Of a stretch of 64,000 nt of DNA, positions 16,356 through 22,585 are shown in pieces. This DNA is from Rhizobium leguminosarum bv. viciae USDA 2370 (GTDB taxonomy: Bacteria; Pseudomonadota; Alphaproteobacteria; Rhizobiales; Rhizobiaceae). A program made the position numbers and the translations under genes. The notes under the pieces are model-generated. The model saw nothing but the letters and a program-made list of their open reading frames with translations, did not search any database and was not told the origin of the DNA. Location of the stretch: assembly GCF_002008365.1 (NCBI RefSeq), contig NZ_MRDL01000046.1:226035-290034 (forward strand), written 5' to 3'. Position 1 is the stretch's first letter, and each line of letters begins with the position of its first letter.

Positions 16356-17095
16356 AGGTGCTGTTCGTCGGCCCGAGCCTTGGCAGTGATCTTGCCGCTG
16401 CAAGAGCCATGTCTCCTTTCATCGACTTCCGGCCGCCGGCCGCCGCCGGCGACATCCTGAAGGCCGTTCGGGCCGGCGCCACGGCGATCGGCCTCGTCGA
16501 TGGCTATTTCGGCGACCTGCCTTCGGTCTGGCACAAGGAAATACTTTACGCACTCGAACATGATGTCGCCGTTGCCGGCGGGGCCAGCATGGGGGCGTTG
16601 CGGGCAGCCGAATGCGCCCCCTTCGGCATGGTCGGGCTCGGTTCGATCTTCGAAGATTACGAGTCCGGGCGGCTGCTCGACGATGAGGCCGTCGCGCTGG
16701 TGCATGCGCCGCAGGAGCTCGGCTGGCTGCCGCTTTCCGTTCCCTGGGTCGATTTCGAGCCGACGATCGATGCGCTTCACGCCAAAGGCGAGATTTCGCC
16801 CGGCGAGCGCAAGAAGCTGTTGCTGGCCGGCCGGTTTCTGCATTTCTCCGAACGCACCTATGCGAAGGTGGCCGACGAGTGCCATTTCCGCAAGCCGCGC
16901 CGCGACCATATCCTCGCCGCCATCCGCGGCAGCCGTGTCGAGCGCAAGCGCAACGACGCGCGACTGGTGCTGGAATGGCTGAGCCGGGACAAATTCCTCC
17001 CCGTCAACCGTGACTGGCGCTTTGCCGCGACCTCACATTGGGAGCTCTTGCACGCCGAAGTCACGCGCAATGCGGTTCCTGTAACGCTTGAATAA
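16352..17095 (+). CDS. TfuA-like YcaO partner protein
   Basis: A 247-residue TfuA-domain protein. The core is unmistakable: VLFVGPSLGSDLA at the N terminus, GLVDGYFGDLPSVWHKEIL, and GGASMGALRAAECAPFGMVG at residues about 76-95. TfuA was named from the trifolitoxin locus of Rhizobium leguminosarum and, with YcaO, supports peptide thioamidation in other systems, perhaps by delivering sulfur. The gene starts within the ycaO stop codon (ATGA). The ycaO-tfuA pair with a small peptide gene ahead forms a minimal RiPP operon. Confidence 0.9.
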   Translation: MKVLFVGPSLGSDLAAARAMSPFIDFRPPAAAGDILKAVRAGATAIGLVDGYFGDLPSVWHKEILYALEHDVAVAGGASMGALRAAECAPFGMVGLGSIFEDYESGRLLDDEAVALVHAPQELGWLPLSVPWVDFEPTIDALHAKGEISPGERKKLLLAGRFLHFSERTYAKVADECHFRKPRRDHILAAIRGSRVERKRNDARLVLEWLSRDKFLPVNRDWRFAATSHWELLHAEVTRNAVPVTLE

Positions 17096-17161
17096 CGGTC
17101 GCGGCGGAATGATGCAGCACTGATGGAATCGTAGGGTTCCACGACCAAAGAGGCGGGAACG

Positions 17162-17428
17162 ATGTTTGATCAATACAACGAGGGTACCGGCAGCGAATAC
17201 GCAAGGATCTTCCGGCTGCTGTCGGCAGCCAAGGATGAGGCTGAAAAGCTTCAGCTGCGCAATCTGATGCACCTGACGAACATGGCGCTGCTGCAGGTCG
17301 TCATCGATTGGGACGGCATAGATCCCGACAGGGAGCTTGACGTCAATCTCGAGAAGCTGCTCGGCAGCAAAGCCAAGATCGCAATGAAGGATGCCAGCGA
17401 GAATCTAATCCTGATCGATCGCCATTGA
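17162..17428 (+). CDS. Conserved-looking small protein of unknown function (88 residues)
   Basis: A GAGGCGGG site precedes an ATG giving 88 residues, mostly alpha-helical in character (EYARIFRLLSAAKDEAEKLQ, LRNLMHLTNMALLQVV) and acidic in the middle (DWDGIDPDRELDV). There is no signal peptide, membrane segment or known motif. It lies 66 nt after tfuA on the same strand and could belong to that transcript, as an immunity, recognition or regulatory partner, or be independent. I do not recognise the family. Confidence 0.55.
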   Translation: MFDQYNEGTGSEYARIFRLLSAAKDEAEKLQLRNLMHLTNMALLQVVIDWDGIDPDRELDVNLEKLLGSKAKIAMKDASENLILIDRH

Positions 17429-17469
17429 GCCCGATCGATTGCTACTGATCCGATCAACCGCTATTGATC
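17416..17469. repeat. Short degenerate direct repeats at the 3' end of the 88-residue gene
   Basis: Two 19-bp units, CGATCGATTGCTACTGATC (17432) and CGATCAACCGCTATTGATC (17451), match at 15 of 19 positions. A third partial unit (CGATCGCCATTGAGCC, 17416) covers the gene's stop codon. They look like a small local duplication. Confidence 0.45.
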
Positions 17470-17508
17470 CTCATGCGGTCCGTTTGGAGCGCGTGAAGGA
17501 CAACCGGT

Positions 17509-17913
17509 CTATTCGGCCGCTTCGGTTTCCAACTGTTCGGTGTTGGCAATCGCCTGGACGAGCTTCAGGATCTTCTTGCGAAGCGCTTCGTTCTTGATCG
17601 AAAAGAACGCCGCATTGAGAAGGACGCCTTCGCGCGAAATAACGAATTCCTCGCTCGGAGCGGGGTTGTCGTTGGCCGTATCAGGGGTCGACAGATCGTC
17701 AAAAAACGTCCTGACATCGACCTTAAGCGCGCCGGCGATTTCGACCAGCATGCTGGCGGAAACGCGGTTGGAACCCTTTTCGTACTTCTGGATCTGCTGG
17801 AACGTTACGCCAACACGATCGCCCAGTTCCGTCTGAGAAACTTTCCTCAACAGACGCTGGATACGGATCGTCTTTCCGACGTGAACATCGACGGAATGCG
17901 GTTCTTCTTTCAT
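17509..17913 (-). CDS. XRE-family HTH regulator
   Basis: A 134-residue protein with a Cro/CI-type HTH in residues about 12-68 (IRIQRLLRKVSQTELGDRVG, then VTFQQIQKYEKGSNRVSASML). An acidic linker and a short C-terminal helix region (ILKLVQAIANTEQLE) follow. Such proteins are common in rhizobia as quorum, phage or stress regulators. An AAGGGA site precedes the ATG, and a TTGACA-like -35 lies on the minus strand at 17963-17968. It is convergent with the peptide/YcaO locus, so a regulatory tie is possible but not shown. Confidence 0.85.
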   Translation of the reverse strand: MKEEPHSVDVHVGKTIRIQRLLRKVSQTELGDRVGVTFQQIQKYEKGSNRVSASMLVEIAGALKVDVRTFFDDLSTPDTANDNPAPSEEFVISREGVLLNAAFFSIKNEALRKKILKLVQAIANTEQLETEAAE

Positions 17914-18024
17914 CTCATTTTCCCTTCTGAAGGCAGCGGACAGGGGTCATTCCCCATATCCGTGTCAACAACTTTTAGCCGAGATAAATAAGGCTAGCAA
18001 TTGCTTGCATGTAGATAGCGTTAA

Positions 18025-18046
18025 GCCCGAAAATCGGGCGTTTTTT
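18025..18046 (+). terminator. Orphan Rho-independent terminator, possible small-RNA 3' end
   Basis: GCCCGA-AAA-TCGGGC followed by G and six T residues is a textbook intrinsic terminator reading on the plus strand. No plus-strand gene ends here: the gap 17914-18115 is flanked by a minus-strand XRE gene start and a minus-strand lactonase end. The likeliest explanation is a small RNA transcribed rightward from the 17.9-18.0 kb interval. Read on the minus strand, the hairpin has no U tract. Confidence 0.55.
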
Positions 18047-18082
18047 GTCCCGGAATGGTACAAAAAACATGCCGAAATGGCA
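18040..18082. repeat. Nested inverted repeats downstream of the orphan terminator
   Basis: GTTTTTTGT (18040-18048) pairs perfectly with ACAAAAAAC (18060-18068) around an 11-nt centre. It is followed by TGCC-GAAAT-GGCA (18070-18082). The T run of the terminator is therefore part of a second symmetric element, which could be a protein-binding site. Confidence 0.4.
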
Positions 18083-18115
18083 CGCCCAGGAGACCGGTCG
18101 CTTTATTTTGTGACG

Positions 18116-18952
18116 TCAGAGCGACCAGAGGCGATGCGCATTGGCGAAAAGCAACTTCGAGCGCTCTGCCTCGCTGCTACCTGAGAGCATCGCATGGGTC
18201 GCCGCAACCCAGGTAGAGAGGCCGCCACCGAGCGTGCAGACTGGCCAATCGCTGCCCCAGACGACGCGGTCCCAGCCGAAACTTGCGATCACATGTTCGA
18301 AATAGGGCTGCAGCGTTTCTGCCGTCCATGTCTTCGCATCGGCATAGGCGACAACGCCGGAGACCTTGCAGACCACGTTCGGCCGCCGAGCAATCTCTGA
18401 TATGCCGGCCTTCCATGGCTGAAAGGCGTCCGAACGGATATCCGGCACGCCGCAATGGTCGAGAACGAACTGCACATCAGGCGCAAGATCGACGAGGGCG
18501 GTTACACGGCTCGCCTGATGCGGCAATGTGCAGAGGTCGAAAGTCAGGCCGCTGCCGCTCATGCGCCTGATGTTTTCGCGAAACAGGGCGCCTTCGGAGA
18601 CATCATCTGGCACCACATGCAGCACGCGGCGGAATCCCTTGACGAAGGGATCGGCCTTTTGCCGCTCGAGATAGGCGGCAAAGCCTTCCTCTTCGGGCCG
18701 GCAGGAGACAATCGCGCCGGCAATCAGACTGCCTTGCTTTTTGGCGATGCCGGCGACGTGATCGGTCTCGGCCTGCGTCGCGGCGGGATCGACGTCGACC
18801 TCCATATGCAGCACCGTGGTGATGCCGCAGCGCCGGGCCTCAGTCGCATAGGTTTCGTAGAGGAAATCATGATCGAGAGCGGGCGCGCCTGAGAGCCAGG
18901 GATAGGGCAGGGCCGATCGATCGATGATGTGCAGATGGGTGTCGATGAACAC
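18116..18952 (-). CDS. Amidohydrolase-2 lactonase, probably L-fuconolactone hydrolase
   Basis: A 278-residue TIM-barrel metal hydrolase. It begins with the metal-binding FIDTHLHIIDRS and has the family segments FVKGFRRVLH, FVLDHCGVPDIR and WDRVVWGSDWPVCTL, where the second His and the catalytic Asp reside. Family members open aldonolactones such as L-fuconolactone. The GTG at 18952 follows a strong GGGAGGAG site; the frame runs further upstream but overlaps the IclR gene. The L-fuconate dehydratase and SDR genes nearby make the L-fuconolactonase role likely. Confidence 0.8.
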   Translation of the reverse strand: MFIDTHLHIIDRSALPYPWLSGAPALDHDFLYETYATEARRCGITTVLHMEVDVDPAATQAETDHVAGIAKKQGSLIAGAIVSCRPEEEGFAAYLERQKADPFVKGFRRVLHVVPDDVSEGALFRENIRRMSGSGLTFDLCTLPHQASRVTALVDLAPDVQFVLDHCGVPDIRSDAFQPWKAGISEIARRPNVVCKVSGVVAYADAKTWTAETLQPYFEHVIASFGWDRVVWGSDWPVCTLGGGLSTWVAATHAMLSGSSEAERSKLLFANAHRLWSL

Positions 18953-19029
18953 GCTCTTCTCCTCCCAGAGTGGTTTGGCGGCAAACCTATTCCTGGTGAA
19001 TGGATTGTTCAAATAGAAATTCTTAGGCC

Positions 19030-19815
19030 TCAGGCCGGGTGGACGACATCGGCGCCGGCAAGCAGCGAAAGCTGGGCGGCGGTCTTCTGCACCAGCGTGA
19101 TCGCCTGCGTGATATCGGGAGCGGACGGCGCATTGACGAGCGCGATAAAGGGGCAGGTGAGGGCGGCGATGCAGCGGCGGTCCGGTCCAAGAACGGGAGC
19201 GGAAAGATTGTAGACGCCTGATGTCTGGGCGCTCGCCATCATCTCGTAGCCGCGCTCGCGGATCTGGTGGAGACGATCGTAGAATTCGGGGCCGAGTTCG
19301 ATGTCTGAGCGGCTGCGCACATGTTCCGAGATCATCATCTCCCGCTCCTCCTCGCTGCGGAAGGCAAGGAGCACATGCCCCGAACCGGTGTCGAAGAGGC
19401 TGATATGGGCGCCGATGCGGATCGAGAATCCCCAATAGTCCGGCGCCTCCTGTTGGGCGATGACAACAGCCGCGCCACGATCGAAGACCGCAAGATGATT
19501 GGCCTGGCGCGTGCGCTGGGCGAGATCGCGCATCAGCGGCGTAGCATAGGAGGCGAGCCGGCGCACCGGCGCGTGCAACTGCGCAAGACCGAAGAGCTTC
19601 AGCGTCAGCGAATAGCGGTCGCCATCCAGCCGGGTGACGTAACCGCGGCGCACCAGCCGGTCGAGCATGCGGTAGAATTCGTTGGGGCTGCGGTCGAGCC
19701 GTTTGGCGATTTCGGCCTGGGTGAGGCCGCTGTCGACGCCGGCGAGCAATTCCAGGATATCGAGGCCCTTGTCGAGGGCAGGAGCGCGGTAGCGGTCGGA
19801 CTCGTCGGTCTCCAT
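19030..19815 (-). CDS. IclR-family regulator of the fucose-type cluster
   Basis: A 261-residue IclR protein. Residues about 10-75 form the winged helix (LDILELLAGVDSGLTQAEIA, FYRMLDRLVRRGYV). The C-terminal effector domain runs from about 90 with NHLAVFDRGAAVVIAQ, GSGHVLLAF and ISAPVLG-type segments (here LSAPVLGPDRR). An AGGAGGAAGGA site precedes the ATG. It is upstream of the lactonase on the same strand and divergent from the SDR/dehydratase genes, so it probably controls both transcripts through the palindrome at 19900-19921. Confidence 0.9.
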   Translation of the reverse strand: METDESDRYRAPALDKGLDILELLAGVDSGLTQAEIAKRLDRSPNEFYRMLDRLVRRGYVTRLDGDRYSLTLKLFGLAQLHAPVRRLASYATPLMRDLAQRTRQANHLAVFDRGAAVVIAQQEAPDYWGFSIRIGAHISLFDTGSGHVLLAFRSEEEREMMISEHVRSRSDIELGPEFYDRLHQIRERGYEMMASAQTSGVYNLSAPVLGPDRRCIAALTCPFIALVNAPSAPDITQAITLVQKTAAQLSLLAGADVVHPA

Positions 19816-19899
19816 TCCTTCCTCCTGTGAATATCACTCTGCATATACGCAGAACTGCGGCCGGAAAAGGAAAACTTCGCACTTGACCCTTGGCCAATC

Positions 19900-19921
19900 G
19901 TCTGTTTGTCTATAAACAGAC
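19900..19921. promoter_or_regulatory. Candidate IclR operator
   Basis: GTCTGTTT-GTCTAT-AAACAGAC is a perfect 8+6+8 inverted repeat in the divergent gap, 85 nt upstream of the iclR start. A second overlapping symmetric pair, TTTGTCT / AGACAAA, shares the centre. A TTGACC hexamer lies just before it at 19883-19888 on the plus strand. Confidence 0.6.
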
Positions 19922-20018
19922 AAATCACCACTGAAAAAGTCGATCCAAACGAACGACTGAGCTATCGAAGGCGCCCGAGCGGCAGGATCATAAGCAAGCC
20001 GGGACAGGGAGGAAGACC

Positions 20019-20168
20019 GTGCAGCGCAAGGGAATGGTCATCGGCCCTGCCGCCGGCGGAGATCGCCGAAAAAGCAGCCAATCGGCTGAATCCGCCGCTG
20101 ATCTGCCTGTGCAACAGCGCCAACTCCTCCATTTAACGCAGAAAGCCGCGCACCTCCGGAAGCGGACC
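20019..20168 (+). pseudogene. Degenerate L-fucose/L-rhamnose mutarotase gene
   Basis: The segment begins with codons for QRKGMVIG, the usual N terminus of rhizobial RhaM/FucU-like mutarotases. After a frame change it continues with EIAEKAANRL and then an LICLCNSANSSI stretch corresponding to the family's ALISACNIxNYSI region, ending in a TAA at 20134-20136. The reading frame is broken and the C-terminal half is missing. It lies just before the SDR gene, where an intact mutarotase would fit a fucose operon. The assignment rests on short similarity recalled from the family, so it is moderate. Confidence 0.5.
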
Positions 20169-20253
20169 GGCGCGCTGCATCACGCCGAGCTTTGCCAAGA
20201 CATCAACCGTACTCCATCGTCCAGCGTAGACAATTCCAGAAAAGGCCCGCGAC

Positions 20254-20988
20254 ATGACAAACAGACTTTCCGGCAAGACCGTTCTCATCACCGCCGCCGG
20301 TCAGGGCATCGGCCGGGCGACGGCGGCAGCCTTTGCCGCGATCGGCGCCAGGGTTCACGCGACGGATATCAACACCGAGGCGCTGGCGACGCTTGCCGCT
20401 GAAACCGGCGTTTTCACCCATCAGTTGAACGTGCTCGAAGAGGATGCGGTCAAGGCCCTTGTCGCCGAGATCGGGGCTGTTGACGTGCTGTTCAACTGCG
20501 CCGGCTTCGTCCATGCCGGCTCGATCCTCGAGATGAAGGATTCCGATCTCGAATTCGCCTTCGACCTCAACGTCAAGGCGATGATCCGCACCATCCGCGC
20601 CGTGCTGCCCGGCATGATCGAGCGCAAGGACGGAGCGATCATCAACATGGCCTCCGTCGCCTCCAGCATCAAGGGCGTGCCGAACCGCTTCGCCTACGGC
20701 GTCACCAAGGCGGCCGTGATCGGGCTCACCAAAGCCGTTGCCGCCGATTATGTCGGTCAGGGCATCCGCTGCAACGCCATCTGCCCCGGCACGGTGGAAA
20801 GCCCGTCGCTGCAGGACCGCATGCGCGCGCAGGGCGATTACGACGCCGCGCGCGCCGCTTTCATCGCCCGCCAGCCGATGGGCCGGCTCGGCTCGCCGGA
20901 AGAGATCGCCGATCTCGCCGTCTATCTCGCCGGCGCGACCTACACGTCGGGCCAGGCGATCGCCATCGACGGCGGCTGGACGATCTGA
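20254..20988 (+). CDS. SDR dehydrogenase, probably 2-keto-3-deoxy-L-fuconate dehydrogenase
   Basis: A 244-residue classical short-chain dehydrogenase. It has the cofactor loop TAAGQGIGRATA, the NCAG motif (LFNCAGFVHAG), catalytic Ser in NMASVASS and the YxxxK pair (YGVTKAAV). The C terminus is the usual GQAIAIDGGWTI. The sequence resembles the DHRS6/BDH2-like branch, which includes the 2-keto-3-deoxy-L-fuconate dehydrogenases. The next gene encodes L-fuconate dehydratase, whose product would be its substrate. An AGG sits close before the ATG. Confidence 0.8.
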   Translation: MTNRLSGKTVLITAAGQGIGRATAAAFAAIGARVHATDINTEALATLAAETGVFTHQLNVLEEDAVKALVAEIGAVDVLFNCAGFVHAGSILEMKDSDLEFAFDLNVKAMIRTIRAVLPGMIERKDGAIINMASVASSIKGVPNRFAYGVTKAAVIGLTKAVAADYVGQGIRCNAICPGTVESPSLQDRMRAQGDYDAARAAFIARQPMGRLGSPEEIADLAVYLAGATYTSGQAIAIDGGWTI

Positions 20989-21008
20989 TTTCAGCTGATG
21001 CGGCCGGC

Positions 21009-21024
21009 CCGGCAGTCTTGCCGG
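21009..21024. other. GC-rich hairpin between SDR and dehydratase genes
   Basis: CCGGCA-GTCT-TGCCGG lies inside a run of GGCC-type repeats in the 96-bp gap. It could modulate read-through into the dehydratase gene. There is no U tract, so a full terminator is not claimed. Confidence 0.35.
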
Positions 21025-21084
21025 CCGGCCCGGCCACTGCAATCGGCTCTATATAATCGGCGCATATAAACGGGAGGAACAACC

Positions 21085-22362
21085 ATGACCCGCATCACCG
21101 ACCTTCGTGTCTTCGATCTCCGCTTCCCCACGTCGCAAAGCCTTGATGGATCCGATGCGATGAATCCCGATCCGGATTATTCGGCGGCCTACGTCATTCT
21201 CGATACGGATGCGCCTGATCTTGCCGGCCACGGCCTGACCTTCACCATCGGCCGCGGTAACGACATTTGCTGCATGGCGATCGAAGCGATGCGCCACCTC
21301 GTCGTCGGCGCCGACCTCACGGAGGTTCTCGCCCATCCCGGCACCTTCTGGCGGCACCTGACCAGCGACAGCCAGTTGCGCTGGATCGGCCCGGAAAAGG
21401 GCGCCATTCATCTGGCGACCGGTGCGGTCGTCAATGCCGTCTGGGATCTGCTGGCCAAACAGGCCGGCAAGCCTGTCTGGCGGCTCGTCGCCGAGATGTC
21501 GGCGGAGGAGATCGCCGATATCGTCGATTACCGCTACCTCACCGATGTGCTGACGCGTGCCGAGGCGGTCGAGATCCTGAAGCGCGCCGAGGCGGGCAAG
21601 GCGGAACGCATCGCCATCCTCGAAAAGGAGGGCTACGCCTGCTACACGACCTCGGCCGGCTGGCTCGGCTACGGCGACGAAAAGCTGCGCCGCCTCTGCC
21701 AGGAGGCGATCGATGCCGGCTTCAACCATATCAAGATGAAGGTCGGCCGTGACCTGGAAGACGATATCCGCCGTCTGAGGATTGCCCGCGAGGTGATCGG
21801 TCCCGATCGTTACCTGATGATCGACGCCAACCAGGTCTGGGATGTCGGTCAGGCGATCGACTGGGTCAAGGCGCTCTCCTTCGCCAAGCCCTTCTTCATC
21901 GAGGAACCGACAAGCCCGGATGATGTCGCCGGCCACCGCAAGATCCGCCAGGCGATCGCCCCGGTGAAGGTCGCGACCGGCGAGATGTGCCAGAACCGCA
22001 TCATGTTCAAGCAGTTCATCGCCGAGGGCGCGATCGACATCGTACAGATCGATTCCTGCCGCATGGGTGGGCTGAACGAGGTTCTGGCCGTACTCCTGAT
22101 CGCCGCCAAGTTCGACCTGCCGGTCTGGCCACATGCCGGCGGCGTCGGCCTCTGCGAATATGTGCAGCATCTGTCGATGATCGATTATGTCGCGGTGTCG
22201 GGCACCAAGGACGGCCGCGTCATCGAATATGTCGATCATCTGCACGAACACTTCCTCGACCCCTGCCTGATCGAGAACGCCGCCTACATGCCGCCCACCC
22301 TGCCGGGCTTCTCGATCGAGATGAAATCGGCCTCGATCAGCAACTATACGTTTCGAGGCTAA
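21085..22362 (+). CDS. L-fuconate dehydratase (enolase superfamily)
   Basis: A 425-residue mandelate-racemase-subgroup enzyme that dehydrates L-fuconate to 2-keto-3-deoxy-L-fuconate. It has the KxK base in HIKMKVG, the three metal ligands in MIDANQVWD, IEEPTSPDD and ATGEMCQNR, and the catalytic His in VWPHAGGVGLCEYVQH. The N-terminal segment SLDGSDAMNPDPDYSAAYV and GHGLTFTIGRGND are characteristic of fuconate dehydratases. GGGAGG precedes the ATG. Together with the lactonase and SDR it covers the middle of a non-phosphorylating L-fucose route; a fucose dehydrogenase and transporter are not in the window. Confidence 0.93.
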   Translation: MTRITDLRVFDLRFPTSQSLDGSDAMNPDPDYSAAYVILDTDAPDLAGHGLTFTIGRGNDICCMAIEAMRHLVVGADLTEVLAHPGTFWRHLTSDSQLRWIGPEKGAIHLATGAVVNAVWDLLAKQAGKPVWRLVAEMSAEEIADIVDYRYLTDVLTRAEAVEILKRAEAGKAERIAILEKEGYACYTTSAGWLGYGDEKLRRLCQEAIDAGFNHIKMKVGRDLEDDIRRLRIAREVIGPDRYLMIDANQVWDVGQAIDWVKALSFAKPFFIEEPTSPDDVAGHRKIRQAIAPVKVATGEMCQNRIMFKQFIAEGAIDIVQIDSCRMGGLNEVLAVLLIAAKFDLPVWPHAGGVGLCEYVQHLSMIDYVAVSGTKDGRVIEYVDHLHEHFLDPCLIENAAYMPPTLPGFSIEMKSASISNYTFRG

Positions 22363-22585
22363 GGAAACTTCGCCGGCTGCATGTTGAATTCTTGATTTCT
22401 ACAGTCTTTCTTGTCGACGATGGGCTTCCAATCTGACGGGACTGCTCCAATTGACTTGGAGGCGGCGAAGCTTGCTTTTTAAAGCGCCGAGGAATATTTT
22501 CGTAGTGTGAATGCGGAGGGGGCCCAGCACCAGCAGGCCAGCAAATTTTATTGAACTTAAACAATAGAATGTTTGCGATCGAGCC

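Noticed and set aside
14936..17095. Trifolitoxin (tfx) operon
   Set aside because: TfuA is shared, but no additional tfx-type modification genes are present, and the candidate peptide, which has no Cys, does not look like trifolitoxin as I remember it.
17432..17469. CRISPR-like repeat pair
   Set aside because: Only two to three degenerate units with no spacers of constant length and no cas genes.
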